Shown: positions 26,977 through 35,875, numbered from the stretch's first letter. The stretch is DNA of 64,000 bases from DATBRC01 sp036560485 (GCA_036560485.1 DATBRC010000015.1:53428-117427), one strand, 5' to 3'. Notes: generated by a model from the letters alone, not told the origin. Numbers and translations: made by a program.

Positions 26977-27669
26977 TTATGTGATCATGCGGGCTACCAT
27001 GAAGGCGACGCCGGCTGCCAATCCTCCTATCGTTAAAGTTTGAACTGCAGATTTGACTGCAGGCGTACCGGTAAAACTGCCTTTGAAATAGCCAAAAACA
27101 AATAGCGCAGTAAGCGTCACCAATATCGATATCAATAATGCTGTGTTTGCCGCCCTCAGCACCATGTAGGGAAACAGCGGGATGAGTCCGCCAACCACGT
27201 ACGACAGCGCAATCGTCAATGCACTCTTGCTTGCTGCTGATTGTTTCGGTTCTTCCAACCCCAACTCAAATCGCATCATGAAATCACGCCACGCCTGTGG
27301 ATTCCGTTCGAGCCCTGTAATCATCGGCGCACATTCCTGTTCGGTTACGCCATATTGCTCCATGATTTCGACGATCTCGGCACGTTCACGATGCGGCACC
27401 TGAAGAATTTCCTGCTCTTCACGTGCACGCTCGGCAAAGTAGTGCTGCCGTTCGGTACGCGCTGCCAGATAACCTCCGAGCCCCATTGCGATCGAGCCTG
27501 CTGCAATCTCTGCGATGCCTGCTGTGACAACAATATCGATGCCGACCGCAGCACCGGTAATGCCTGCTGCCAAAGCAAACGGCACAGTCAGTCCATCCGC
27601 CATGCCGATCACAATATCGCGGACGGTGTCACTGGCTTCAAAATGATGTTCTGCATGAGAGTGGGTCAT
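26977..27669 (-). CDS. VIT1/CCC1-family metal transporter
   Basis: This 230-residue membrane protein begins with a His-rich cytosolic tail (MTHSHAEHHFE) followed by the CCC1 signature SDTVRDIVIGMADGLTVPFA. It has about five membrane segments and a Glu-rich cytosolic metal-binding loop (RAREEQEILQVPHRERAEIV). Family members move Fe or Mn out of the cytosol or into stores. It is the last gene of rnfB-nth-VIT1 and overlaps the nth stop by one base (TGATG). A link to the iron-sulfur proteins encoded upstream is plausible but inferred. Confidence 0.85.
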   Translation of the reverse strand: MTHSHAEHHFEASDTVRDIVIGMADGLTVPFALAAGITGAAVGIDIVVTAGIAEIAAGSIAMGLGGYLAARTERQHYFAERAREEQEILQVPHRERAEIVEIMEQYGVTEQECAPMITGLERNPQAWRDFMMRFELGLEEPKQSAASKSALTIALSYVVGGLIPLFPYMVLRAANTALLISILVTLTALFVFGYFKGSFTGTPAVKSAVQTLTIGGLAAGVAFMVARMIT

Positions 27670-28319
27670 CAGATTCCTTTGAGTGGGCGTGGCGTTTTTG
27701 GTCCATATTCACACAAATCGGCAATCAGGCAGTTCCAGCATTGCGGGTTGCGTGCGGTACAAGTATAGCGCCCGTGCAGCAGCAGCCAGTGGTGAGCATC
27801 GAGTAAAAATTCTTCAGGTACCACTTTGAGTAATTGACGTTCGACTTCGACGACATTTTTTCCTGGCGCCAGATTGGTCCGGTTGCATACGCGAAAAATA
27901 TGGGTATCAACCGCCATCGTAGGCTCACCGAATGCGGTATTCAATATGACGTTGGCCGTCTTGCGACCGACACCTGGTAATGCTTCCAGTTCTTCCCGCG
28001 TGCGCGGTACCTCACCATGATGTCGTTCCAATAGAAGGCGGCAAGTTTCGATGACATTTTTTGCTTTATTGCGATAGAGGCCGATTGTTTGGATATACGG
28101 AGTCAATCCTTCGACACCTAACGCGTAAATCGCAGCAGGCGTATTTGCGTTAGGGAAGAGCTTGCGTGTTGCTTTATTCACTGACACATCGGTTGCTTGC
28201 GCTGAAAGAATGACAGCTACCAGCAGTTCAAATGGTGTGGTGTATTCCAACTCAGTCGTCGGATGAGGATTGGCAGTGCGAAATCGGATGAAGATTTCAC
28301 GGCGCTTGTCTGCGTTCAT
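27669..28319 (-). CDS. nth: endonuclease III
   Basis: This 216-residue DNA glycosylase/AP lyase removes oxidised pyrimidines. The helix-hairpin-helix ALPGVGRKTANVILN (about 113-127) carries the catalytic Lys, and the catalytic Asp is in MAVDTHIFRV. The C-terminal [4Fe-4S] cluster ligands are in CTARNPQCWNCLIADLC (C-x6-C-x2-C-x5-C). The gene lies between rnfB and a VIT1-type transporter with one-base overlaps at both ends, the classic betaproteobacterial rnfB-nth order. The length is normal for the family. Confidence 0.95.
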   Translation of the reverse strand: MNADKRREIFIRFRTANPHPTTELEYTTPFELLVAVILSAQATDVSVNKATRKLFPNANTPAAIYALGVEGLTPYIQTIGLYRNKAKNVIETCRLLLERHHGEVPRTREELEALPGVGRKTANVILNTAFGEPTMAVDTHIFRVCNRTNLAPGKNVVEVERQLLKVVPEEFLLDAHHWLLLHGRYTCTARNPQCWNCLIADLCEYGPKTPRPLKGI

Positions 28320-29038
28320 TAGTCGTTCCCATTCTCATTTTTGAGAGTAGATTGTTCCTCTTTTTTAATACGAGCACGTTCCATTGCTGCTTGAATGATT
28401 GCTTTTTTTCTGGCTTGTTCCGCTTTTTCTTCAGGTGATTGCGGCGATTCGGATTCGACTGCTTTCAATTTCGCTGCAGCTTTGGCGGCGAGCCGTTCAT
28501 CATTTTCCATTTTTTCGCGACGCAGACGAACAGTACGAAAGTCGTGTCGCGCACGCGCAGCATCCGCTTCATCTTGTGACCAGGCTGCCCATCCTGTTTT
28601 TTCTTCGGTGACGTTCAGCATGGCAATGCAATCAACCGGGCAGGGTGCAACACATAAATCGCAGCCAGTGCATAAGCTTGGGAGAACGGTGTGCATTTGT
28701 TTTGCCGCGCCAATAATTGCGTCAACTGGGCAAGCTTGAATGCAAAGTGTGCAGCCGATACAAACAGCTTCATCTATCACAGCCACCGGCCGTGGGCGTT
28801 CATTGCCGTTATCAGAATTCAGGGGAATGATGGGTTTGCCGAGCAAATGCGCCAGCCGCGCAATGCCTTCTGTGCCGCCAGGCGGACATTGATTGTAATT
28901 GGCTGTACCATCGGCGATCGCTTCGGCGTAAGGCCTGCATCCTGCGTAACCGCATTTAGTGCACTGGGTTTGCGGCAACAGATCTTCGATTTGATCTGCG
29001 AGAGTTTTCTGTACGGATAAATGCACGGATTGGCTCAA
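28319..29038 (-). CDS. rnfB: RnfB-type ferredoxin-domain protein
   Basis: This 239-residue protein carries an N-terminal CTKCGYAGCRPYAEAI cluster motif (4Fe-4S, Fe-S domain of RnfB) and two ferredoxin clusters, CIGCTLCIQACPVDAI and CTGCDLCVAPCPVDCI. A charged, Lys/Glu-rich C-terminal tail (about 160-239) follows. The N-terminal membrane anchor of the full Rnf complex is absent, and no rnfA, C, D, G or E is nearby. It is therefore a stand-alone RnfB, commonly paired with nth in betaproteobacteria, where it is thought to supply electrons to or repair Fe-S proteins. The stop overlaps the nth start by one base. Confidence 0.9.
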   Translation of the reverse strand: MSQSVHLSVQKTLADQIEDLLPQTQCTKCGYAGCRPYAEAIADGTANYNQCPPGGTEGIARLAHLLGKPIIPLNSDNGNERPRPVAVIDEAVCIGCTLCIQACPVDAIIGAAKQMHTVLPSLCTGCDLCVAPCPVDCIAMLNVTEEKTGWAAWSQDEADAARARHDFRTVRLRREKMENDERLAAKAAAKLKAVESESPQSPEEKAEQARKKAIIQAAMERARIKKEEQSTLKNENGND

Positions 29039-29090
29039 TACGGGAAAACACTATTATCCAGTATTCGCTAAAAGAACGCTGCAACAAACG

Positions 29091-29125
29091 AAAAAGCCGC
29101 CCTCCTTGTGGAAGAGCGGCTTTTT
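29091..29125 (-). terminator. rho-independent terminator of phaZ
   Basis: AAAAAGCCGC / GCGGCTTTTT stem, about 20 bases after the phaZ stop, with a T-tract on the minus strand. Confidence 0.85.
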
Positions 29126-29145
29126 ACTCGACCTGATGAGAATGA

Positions 29146-30381
29146 TCAGGCGTGCTTCTGGATAAATTCGCCAATTTTCGGACAAATCATTTCGCGCCAA
29201 CGGCGGCCGGAAAAAATACCGTAGTGACCGCACTGTGGCGCAACGAAATCTTGCTGCATGGATTGCGGGATACCGCTGCACAAATCATGCGCTGCTTGTG
29301 TCTGGCCGGCGCCGGAAATATCGTCCAGCTCCCCTTCAATGGTGAACAAGGCAACCGTTTTGATATCTTGTGGGCGCACCAGCTTGCCACCGATTTCCCA
29401 TGTGCCTTTAGGCAGATGGAATTCCTGGAAAACAATTTGAATTGTCTCCAGATAATACTCGGCCGGCATATCGAGAACGGCGTTGTATTCATCGTAGAAT
29501 TTGCGATGCTCTTCAGCAGACTCGTCGTCGCCGGCACGCAGATGCATATAAAAATCCCAGTGGCTTTGCGCGTGACGCCCTGGGTTCATTGCAATGAATC
29601 CGGCATGTTGCAAGAAGCCCGGATAGACCTTGCGGCCGTGACCTGGATGCGTCGGCGGCACACCGTAAATCACTGTATTTTCGAACCAGGAATAACGCTT
29701 TTTGAGTGCCAGATCGTTGACCTGCGTTGGTGATTTTCGCGGATCAATCGGGCCGCCCATCATGATCATGGTCTTGGGCAGCTTTGGATCATTTTCGCTG
29801 GCCATCAATGAAATGGCTGCCAATACAGGTACGGTCGGCTGGCAGACTGACATCACATGCAAATCGGGGCCGAGCAAGCGGATGAATTCCTGCACGTAGT
29901 AGACATAGTCATGCAGATGAAATGCGCCCTTGGATACAGGCACCATGCGTGCATCAACCCAATCCGTAATATAGACATCATGGTTTTCCAATAATGCACG
30001 TACTGTGTCGCGCAAAAGGGTCGCATGGTGGCCCGACAACGGCGCGACCAGCAGAACGGTAGGTTGTTTTAATTTTGTCAGTCCGGAGCCGTTTAAATCT
30101 TTTTTGAAGTGCCGCAATAAGCAAAATGATTTCTCAAGCGTGATTTCTTCAACGATTTTTACCTGCTTGCCTTGGATCGATACCGATTCGATGCCAAATT
30201 CGGGTTTTTCATACGCCTTACCGAGGCGATAAAAGAGTTGATAGCCGGCAGCGATACGTTGTGCAAAGGGTGTATGTGCCAGGGGGGAAACAGGGTTTGT
30301 CAGTAATTTGGCTGACGCTTCCGCCCAATTCATCAGCGGATTCATCAAATTGCGGTTCATGTCATGGAATTGGTAGAGCAT
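29146..30381 (-). CDS. phaZ: intracellular poly(3-hydroxybutyrate) depolymerase
   Basis: This 411-residue protein mobilises stored PHB inside the cell. The lipase-box-like motif HVMSVCQPTVPVLAA contains Cys in place of Ser, which is the hallmark of the Ralstonia-type intracellular PhaZ and its catalytic nucleophile. The N-terminus MLYQFHDMNRNLMNPLMNW is typical, so the ATG at 30381 is used; it has GAGG five bases upstream, and an in-frame ATG 63 bases further up is unlikely. The two phasins in this window (53710 and 60917) match a PHB-producing lifestyle. It has its own terminator. Confidence 0.92.
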   Translation of the reverse strand: MLYQFHDMNRNLMNPLMNWAEASAKLLTNPVSPLAHTPFAQRIAAGYQLFYRLGKAYEKPEFGIESVSIQGKQVKIVEEITLEKSFCLLRHFKKDLNGSGLTKLKQPTVLLVAPLSGHHATLLRDTVRALLENHDVYITDWVDARMVPVSKGAFHLHDYVYYVQEFIRLLGPDLHVMSVCQPTVPVLAAISLMASENDPKLPKTMIMMGGPIDPRKSPTQVNDLALKKRYSWFENTVIYGVPPTHPGHGRKVYPGFLQHAGFIAMNPGRHAQSHWDFYMHLRAGDDESAEEHRKFYDEYNAVLDMPAEYYLETIQIVFQEFHLPKGTWEIGGKLVRPQDIKTVALFTIEGELDDISGAGQTQAAHDLCSGIPQSMQQDFVAPQCGHYGIFSGRRWREMICPKIGEFIQKHA

Positions 30382-30724
30382 ATTAACCTCTTCAAGTTGT
30401 TCCGCGCGGTGGCCTAAAAAACATTGGTTGCTGCAATGCATCATAGACCATTTTAACCATTTCAGCGGAGATTTGTAGATCTATTGCGACATTTTTGCGG
30501 CTAATCTAGCCTCAATTTACATGATTCGGGAGTCAATAAATTTCCCCGTGAAAATTAATTGGTGTCCTGCAACATATCACATTGCGTTTGGGGAATAAAT
30601 GGTTTTTATCCAGTTTTTTAGCGTTATGTCGTGTTCTGGCGATACATCACAACAAATAGTGTATTTTAATTTCTTGGTGGAAATTTTTTGGATTAAGAAG
30701 GATGAGGAAATAGGCTCAGAACGA
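30382..30724. other. phaZ upstream region
   Basis: About 340 bases separate phaZ from the terminator of the upstream gene; this region must hold the phaZ promoter. TTGCTGCAA at 30428-30436 is a short palindrome of the TGC/GCA type, similar to one at the phasin promoter. No small gene is supported. Confidence 0.4.
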
Positions 30725-30763
30725 CAAAACGCCGTTCAGCACACAATGCTGAACGGCGTTTTG
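30725..30763 (-). terminator. strong hairpin after the ferredoxin-NADP reductase gene
   Basis: A 17-bp perfect stem (30725-30741 with 30747-30763) with a 5-base loop, 30 bases after the reductase stop. The U-tract is moderate. Confidence 0.75.
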
Positions 30764-30793
30764 ATTTTCTGCCGTCGATTGGCTACAGAAAGA

Positions 30794-31897
30794 TTAATCG
30801 AATACAGGACTTTCCACACCAAGAATCTTGTGCAGCTTCGGTGAGGTTGTTGTGTACTGCATGTGAATTTTCTTTTCCGGGAAAATATAAGGTGCCGCGC
30901 CAAATGCTGCCAATGCCGCCTCATGGAAGCCGGACAGAATCAGTTTCTTTTTGCCTGGATAAGTGTTGATGTCACCAACTGCAAAAATGCCCGGCACATT
31001 GGTTTCAAACTTTTCGGTATCGACTTTAAGCTGTTTGCGTTCGATATCAAGGCCCCATTCAGCGATTGGACCGAGCTTGGGTGACAAGCCATAGAACACC
31101 AACAAATCATCGAGCGGCAAGCGCCGTGTTACGCCATCCGAGCCGGTGACTTTGATTTCCGACAGGTTTGCATCCTGCGTTTCAAATCCTGTTACCTGAC
31201 CAACGACGAATTGCATTTCATAGTTATCGCACAGTTCTTTCATCTTGGCGACAGAAGCAGGCGCTGCACGGAATTCTTCACGGCGGTGCAATAGAATCAC
31301 TGACTCTGCTTTGCCGACCAGATTCAAAGCCCAATCCAGCGCGGAGTCGCCGCCGCCGCATATCACGATATTTTTGCCGTGAAAACGCACAGGATCTTTG
31401 ACGCGATAGAACAATTGTGTGTTGTCGAATTGCTCGATGCCATCGACTTTGATTGTGCGTGGCTGGAAGGAGCCGACACCAGCAGCGATAAAAATTGTCT
31501 TGGTGATGAATTGCGTGCCCATCGATGTTTCGAGATTGAAGCGGCCATCTTCCCGTCGATTGACGCTGGTGACTTCCTGATTCAAATGAAATGTCGGATC
31601 GAATGGCTCAATCTGCTTCAACAGGTTGTCCGTTAATTCCTGCCCAGTGCAGACGGGAACGGCCGGAATGTCGTAAATCGGCTTGTCCGGATAGAGTTCA
31701 ACGCACTGGCCGCCGACACTCGGCAATGAATCAATTACATGGGCTTTAATCTCAAGCAAGCCCAATTCAAACACTTGAAACAAGCCGACAGGACCTGCAC
31801 CGACAATCACTGCGTCAGTTTCAATCGGTCCTTTATTTTGAGCAGTGCTCACGTTGGATGTGAGATTAGGTGCTTTCACTTCGGCGCTGGTTTCCAT
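30794..31897 (-). CDS. ferredoxin--NADP+ reductase, thioredoxin-reductase-like type
   Basis: This 367-residue flavoprotein has an FAD motif VIVGAGPVGLFQVFELG near residue 31, an NAD(P)H motif IVICGGGDSALDWALNL near 190, and the C-terminal GIFAVGDINTYPGKKKLILS. It lacks the CxxC redox pair of thioredoxin reductase, which identifies the YumC-type ferredoxin reductase group. A low-complexity N-terminal extension of about 28 residues precedes the first strand. It would reduce ferredoxin from NADPH or the reverse. The fdxA gene encoding a likely partner is about 110 bases upstream on the same strand. Confidence 0.9.
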   Translation of the reverse strand: METSAEVKAPNLTSNVSTAQNKGPIETDAVIVGAGPVGLFQVFELGLLEIKAHVIDSLPSVGGQCVELYPDKPIYDIPAVPVCTGQELTDNLLKQIEPFDPTFHLNQEVTSVNRREDGRFNLETSMGTQFITKTIFIAAGVGSFQPRTIKVDGIEQFDNTQLFYRVKDPVRFHGKNIVICGGGDSALDWALNLVGKAESVILLHRREEFRAAPASVAKMKELCDNYEMQFVVGQVTGFETQDANLSEIKVTGSDGVTRRLPLDDLLVFYGLSPKLGPIAEWGLDIERKQLKVDTEKFETNVPGIFAVGDINTYPGKKKLILSGFHEAALAAFGAAPYIFPEKKIHMQYTTTSPKLHKILGVESPVFD

Positions 31898-32009
31898 ACG
31901 ACTATCACGTTCCTATTTATTTCAAATTTTTAGAAAACGGTAACTCCCGTTTTATTGCTCGGTGCTTTCTTAGGGCACTGCAAAAATGTGCTTGAACGGC
32001 TAAAAAATT

Positions 32010-32333
32010 TTAGCGCTCAAGAAATTTCAATTTTTCTTTCGTGTCTTTCCATTCATCCGCATCAGCCAGCGGACTCTTGGTTTTGGTAATCGAAGGCCAT
32101 TTGCGCGCCAATTCGACGTTCAGTTTGATAAATTGCTGCTGATCGGCAGGCACATCTTCTTCTGCATAGATTGCATTGACAGGGCATTCGGCTACGCATA
32201 CGGCACAATCGATGCATTCATCAGGATCGATCGAAAGAAAATTCGGGCCTTCGCGGAAGCAATCGACGGGGCATACATCTACGCAGTCTGTATAACGGCA
32301 GCGGATGCAGGATTCGGTCACAACGTGGGTCAT
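32010..32333 (-). CDS. fdxA: 7Fe-8S ferredoxin
   Basis: This 107-residue ferredoxin has 3Fe-4S and 4Fe-4S ligands in CIRCRYTDCVDVCPVDCF and CIDCAVCVAECPVNAI, then the typical C-terminal extension rich in acidic and Lys residues (KWPSITKTKSPLADADEW). It is a small cytosolic electron carrier. The ATG at 32333 has AAGGAC eight bases upstream; an in-frame extension of 19 residues is not used. It precedes the ferredoxin-NADP reductase gene, so the two are likely functional partners. A 23-bp palindrome lies upstream at 32479. Confidence 0.93.
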   Translation of the reverse strand: MTHVVTESCIRCRYTDCVDVCPVDCFREGPNFLSIDPDECIDCAVCVAECPVNAIYAEEDVPADQQQFIKLNVELARKWPSITKTKSPLADADEWKDTKEKLKFLER

Positions 32334-32478
32334 AACAGTCCTTCTTAAATATGGCTGAAACGGGTTTAAAGCTTGGCTGAGGGTAACCACGGCAGAAATG
32401 TGATTAGCCCGGACGTATCCATTTAGCCAATTGCAAAGCCTTGTATTTTAAGGCAATTCAGGTTTTCCCACAAACCAA

Positions 32479-32501
32479 GCTTATACAGATTCTGCATAAG
32501 C
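32479..32501. promoter_or_regulatory. operator-like 23-bp palindrome
   Basis: Eleven-base arms (GCTTATACAGA and TCTGCATAAGC) around a single central T match with one mismatch. It lies between divergent fdxA and lutC, 146 bases from fdxA and 123 from lutC, and looks like a dimeric regulator site. It does not match a consensus I can name. Confidence 0.5.
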
Positions 32502-32623
32502 AAATGCGGTCTTTTCATGGATTTTTCTCAGGTTTTGCTTTAATTGGTCGGAAAGATACGTCGAAAATCCACGATTCAACATGACTATCGGCTAAACTAA
32601 AATACGATTATCGAAGGCAAGAT

Positions 32624-33286
32624 ATGGATACTTCAACAGCACGCCAAGCCATTTTTAACCGTATTCGACAAGCGCAAAAGCGTTCTGCTCAGGTGAGCCA
32701 AACTGAACGTGATGCAGCGCAAGAATATCTCCTTAGTCGTTCAGAAGGACCGCGCCCGGATATCGGCCATGACCTTGTTCAACATTTTAAAGAGCAAGCG
32801 TTGCGCATGTCGGATACGGTCGATGAAGTGGCAACCTGGTCGGATGTACCTGCCGCAGTAGCCAAATATCTGGAAAGTATCAATGTCGCGAAACAAGCCA
32901 TCGCCTGGAGAACTTTGGAAAAGCTCGCTTGGCATGATGCAGGGATGCAAGTGGAATTCCGGGCACCGAAGAACGAGGATTTAGTCGGCATCACAGACAG
33001 CTTTTGTGCCGTTGCAGAAACTGGCAGCTTGATGCTGCTTTCCAGCCCTGATACATTTGTTTCCGGCAGCTTGTTGCCGGAGACGCATGTTGCCGTCGTA
33101 TCGGCATCACGCATTGTTGCGGCAATGGAAGATGCCTTTGCATTGGCACGTGCTGAATGCGGCGAACTGCCGCGTACCACCAATTTTATATCGGGACCAT
33201 CGCGTACCGGCGATATTGAACAAACAATTGTGTTGGGCGCACATGGCCCTTATCGTGTGCATGTCATCATTGTTCATCAATTTTGA
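32624..33286 (+). CDS. lutC: LutC/YkgG-family lactate utilisation protein
   Basis: This 220-residue protein of the LutC/LUD-domain family shows the block DLVGITDSFCAVAETGSLML (about 120-140), then ETHVAVVSASRIVAAMEDAF and NFISGPSRTGDIEQTIVLGAHGP, the usual C-terminal signature. It normally works with LutA and LutB in oxidation of L-lactate to pyruvate. Those two genes are in this window but 26 kb away (58232-60375), unlike the usual contiguous lutABC. It is transcribed toward a glyoxylate-reductase-type dehydrogenase gene, 74 bases downstream, which may form an operon with it. Confidence 0.85.
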   Translation: MDTSTARQAIFNRIRQAQKRSAQVSQTERDAAQEYLLSRSEGPRPDIGHDLVQHFKEQALRMSDTVDEVATWSDVPAAVAKYLESINVAKQAIAWRTLEKLAWHDAGMQVEFRAPKNEDLVGITDSFCAVAETGSLMLLSSPDTFVSGSLLPETHVAVVSASRIVAAMEDAFALARAECGELPRTTNFISGPSRTGDIEQTIVLGAHGPYRVHVIIVHQF

Positions 33287-33360
33287 ACCATCTATCGATA
33301 ACAGATTAAGGATGGCGGGATCGGCATTGGATATGATCTTCGCTGACAAAAAATAAAATC

Positions 33361-34341
33361 ATGCGACAAAAAATATTAATAACGCGTGCAGTGTTTCCTG
33401 ACGTGGTGCAACGGCTTGGGCTCTATTTCGATGTGGAAGACAATCAAAGCGATCATATTTTTTCGGCAGCCGAATTGGCGGAAAAAATGCGCAACAAAGA
33501 AGGCATTTACACGACTACAGGCGAGCGCATTACAGCTGAAGCGATCACGGCCAGCCCAAACTTGAAAATCATCAGCAACATGGCTGTCGGCTTCAATAAT
33601 ATTGACGTAAGCGCAGCCACAAAAGCCGGCATCATGGTGACGAATACACCTGACGTGCTGAATTCAACGACTGCAGATTTTGCCTGGGCGCTATTGATGG
33701 CGACTGCGCGTCGTGTGACTGAATCGGAGAGATGGCTGCGCGCAGGAAAATGGGATCGCTGGCGCTACGATGGTTTTCTTGGGGCGGAAATACATGGCAG
33801 CACACTTGGCATTCTCGGCATGGGGCGCATCGGACAGCAGATAGCGCGTCGTGCCAGAGGTTTCGATATGAAGGTGATTTATCATAATCGCACCCGTTTG
33901 ACCGAGGCTCAGGAAAAATATGCCAATCATGCGAAGTACGTAAGCAAAGAAGAGCTGCTGCATCATGCCGATCATGTAATGCTGACGTTGCCGTATTCGG
34001 CACAAACGCATCACACCATAGGCGCAGCAGAATTGGCGATGATGAAACCAAGCGCGACATTGGTGAACATGGCGCGCGGTGGTATTGTCGATGACCTGGC
34101 ATTGATTGCAGCACTTCGCGCCAATCGAATAGCATCGGCAGGATTGGATGTATTCGAAAATGAACCCGCATTCAATCCTGGTTTTTTAGCGCTATCGAAT
34201 GTTGTATTGACTCCGCATATCGGTAGCGCATCTGAAAAGACCCGGCGCGCGATGGCCAATTGTGCGGCTGATAATTTGATTGCCGGATTGACTAATGGGC
34301 ATCCAAAAAATCTTGTTAATCCAGAAGTAAGCCACCGGTAA
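33361..34341 (+). CDS. 2-hydroxyacid dehydrogenase, glyoxylate/hydroxypyruvate reductase type
   Basis: This 326-residue D-2-hydroxyacid dehydrogenase has the NAD(P)-binding motif LGILGMGRIGQQIARRA (about 150-166) and the catalytic Arg in MARGGIVDD, Glu in LDVFENEP and His in VLTPHIGSAS. The order and length fit GhrB/glycerate dehydrogenase, reducing glyoxylate or hydroxypyruvate with NADPH. It lies 74 bases after lutC. The substrate preference cannot be fixed from sequence. The start at 33361 lacks a clear Shine-Dalgarno, but the MRQKILITRAVFP start fits the family. Confidence 0.88.
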   Translation: MRQKILITRAVFPDVVQRLGLYFDVEDNQSDHIFSAAELAEKMRNKEGIYTTTGERITAEAITASPNLKIISNMAVGFNNIDVSAATKAGIMVTNTPDVLNSTTADFAWALLMATARRVTESERWLRAGKWDRWRYDGFLGAEIHGSTLGILGMGRIGQQIARRARGFDMKVIYHNRTRLTEAQEKYANHAKYVSKEELLHHADHVMLTLPYSAQTHHTIGAAELAMMKPSATLVNMARGGIVDDLALIAALRANRIASAGLDVFENEPAFNPGFLALSNVVLTPHIGSASEKTRRAMANCAADNLIAGLTNGHPKNLVNPEVSHR

Positions 34342-34427
34342 GTACTCATGCCAGATAATTGTGCTCGGAATTAATAAGAGGGAATGGCAAGGTTGACATG
34401 CAAAATTTTTCAATAAAAAAGGAATAT

Positions 34428-34856
34428 ATGAAACGCATAATAGGTTTGATGCTCTGCGTATTTACAACCCTCATGGGCACACACATTACCGCGAGTGCAG
34501 CTCGCTCTCAGAGTAATAATCAGCAGCTGGAGATGGAGATTGGCCCGGCCCCGGTTCCTGGAAACAAGCCATATACAGTGGACCAGGTTCGGAAGGCGAT
34601 TATTTATGCTGCGATGGGCAACCATTGGGCAATTGAAAGCGAAACTTCCGGTGAAATCCGGATAAAACTGGACGGACGTAATGACCATATTGTGCTGGTT
34701 ATGGACATCCTCTACGACGCTAATAGCTATAGCATCAAGTATGTGAGTAGCGATGTTCCTCAGAAACAGAAATTAAATTTCAATGCCGCTTATTCCCGCT
34801 GGATGAGAGGCTTGAAAGCCGCTATTGATCGAGAACTCACGATTATTAATCTGTAG
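34428..34856 (+). CDS. secreted protein of unknown function, paralogue 1
   Basis: This 142-residue protein has a signal peptide (MKRIIGLMLCVFTTLMGTHI, cleavage near ASA). The mature domain has the pattern KPYTVDQVRKAIIYAAMGNH, then SGEIRIKLDGRNDHIVLVMD, then YDANSYSIKYVSS and YSRWMRGLKAAIDREL. The same pattern appears in the adjacent gene at 35021, so they are tandem duplicates. A compact beta-rich fold with a helix after the K-x-I element is suggested. I do not recognise the family. AAGGA precedes the ATG. The upstream in-frame codons are not used. Confidence 0.7.
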   Translation: MKRIIGLMLCVFTTLMGTHITASAARSQSNNQQLEMEIGPAPVPGNKPYTVDQVRKAIIYAAMGNHWAIESETSGEIRIKLDGRNDHIVLVMDILYDANSYSIKYVSSDVPQKQKLNFNAAYSRWMRGLKAAIDRELTIINL

Positions 34857-35020
34857 CTGAAGCATTGCATTTCAAAACAGTGAAGGTATGAACGATATTG
34901 CGCGCCTACTTTGCTAAATTCATTTTTTTGTTCAGTTAATGAGATATCATTTGGCGCGCTATGTGAAGTAAATTCATGTTGGGCGATAATTTTATTGTGA
35001 TTTTTATAGGGGGAAGATAT

Positions 35021-35509
35021 ATGAGACTAATAAAGACTTTGACGGTGTTGATGTTCACAGTATTCATGAGTATGCACATCGAAGCAAACGCTGCCAATGA
35101 TGTAGTGCTGGTAGAACCAGGACCAATTTCGCTGCCATCAACAAAATCATATTCTATGGATGAAATCAAGAAAGCGATTATCGCGGGAGCGTTGCGACAT
35201 CAATGGCGCGTAGAGAGTGAGGCGCCTGGCACGGTTCGGATCGTTCTTGACGGGCGTAGGGACCGCGCCGTATTGGTGATGGATGTCGTCTACGATGACA
35301 AAAGTTATAGCGTCAAGTATGTCAGGAGCGAAGGATTGAGATACGTGAAGGGAGATGCTGCAGCATTTGTCCACAATCCAAATTCCAATACCGTCTCAAG
35401 GGTGAATGGCGGTCAACAGACGACGACTATCCACTCCAGTTATGCACGTTGGATGAAGGCTTTGACGGAATCGATCAATACTGAATTAACTGTTGCAAAG
35501 ATGCGCTGA
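35021..35509 (+). CDS. secreted protein of unknown function, paralogue 2
   Basis: This 162-residue protein has a signal peptide (MRLIKTLTVLMFTVFMSMHI, cleavage after ANA). It is related to the preceding gene: KSYSMDEIKKAIIAGALRHQ, GTVRIVLDGRRDRAVLVMD, YDDKSYSVKYVRS and YARWMKALTESINTEL align with it. It has an insertion of about 22 residues (GDAAAFVHNPNSNTVSRVNG) before the last helix that its sister lacks. GGGGGAAG precedes the ATG. The 164-base gap to the sister suggests separate or coupled transcription. Periplasmic; role unknown. Confidence 0.7.
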   Translation: MRLIKTLTVLMFTVFMSMHIEANAANDVVLVEPGPISLPSTKSYSMDEIKKAIIAGALRHQWRVESEAPGTVRIVLDGRRDRAVLVMDVVYDDKSYSVKYVRSEGLRYVKGDAAAFVHNPNSNTVSRVNGGQQTTTIHSSYARWMKALTESINTELTVAKMR

Positions 35510-35620
35510 AATAATTTTGAATATCGAACCGCAATGTATCGACATGCGGTTCGATATACAGGACGGAACGTGGTAGTGACGTACAAATGACTCTGAGCAG
35601 CGGAAAAGTCGGCTTGGCAA

Positions 35621-35875
35621 TCATTCTTTCAATTCAGCGATCAAATCCACATACTGCTGCATCGCCGCTTCTTTCGCCGTACCTTTCAATGCATCCCACG
35701 CATCCCATTTTGCGCGCCCGATAAAGTCGGTCATGCCCGGGCGCTCGCCTTGCGCATCGCCGCTGCTGGCTTGCTTGAAAAGTGCGTAGATTTTCAAGAG
35801 CGTCATGTTATCCGGACGTTCAGGCAGGTTTTTTGAATCGATTACTGCTTGGTCAAACTGTTCTTGCAAGCTCAT
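35621..35875 (-). CDS. acyl-CoA-binding protein
   Basis: This 84-residue four-helix protein has the family signature LLKIYALFKQASSGD and the RAKWDAWDALKGTAKEAAMQ stretch, including the Tyr, Lys and Trp residues that hold acyl-CoA. It buffers long-chain acyl-CoA in the cytosol. AAGGAAG lies ahead of the ATG at 35875; the longer in-frame extension has no family support. It lies downstream of a small lipoprotein gene and fkbp on the same strand. Confidence 0.92.
   Translation of the reverse strand: MSLQEQFDQAVIDSKNLPERPDNMTLLKIYALFKQASSGDAQGERPGMTDFIGRAKWDAWDALKGTAKEAAMQQYVDLIAELKE

Noticed and set aside
28319..29038. A full Rnf electron-transport complex
   Set aside because: Only an RnfB-like gene is present; no rnfA, C, D, G or E is in the window.
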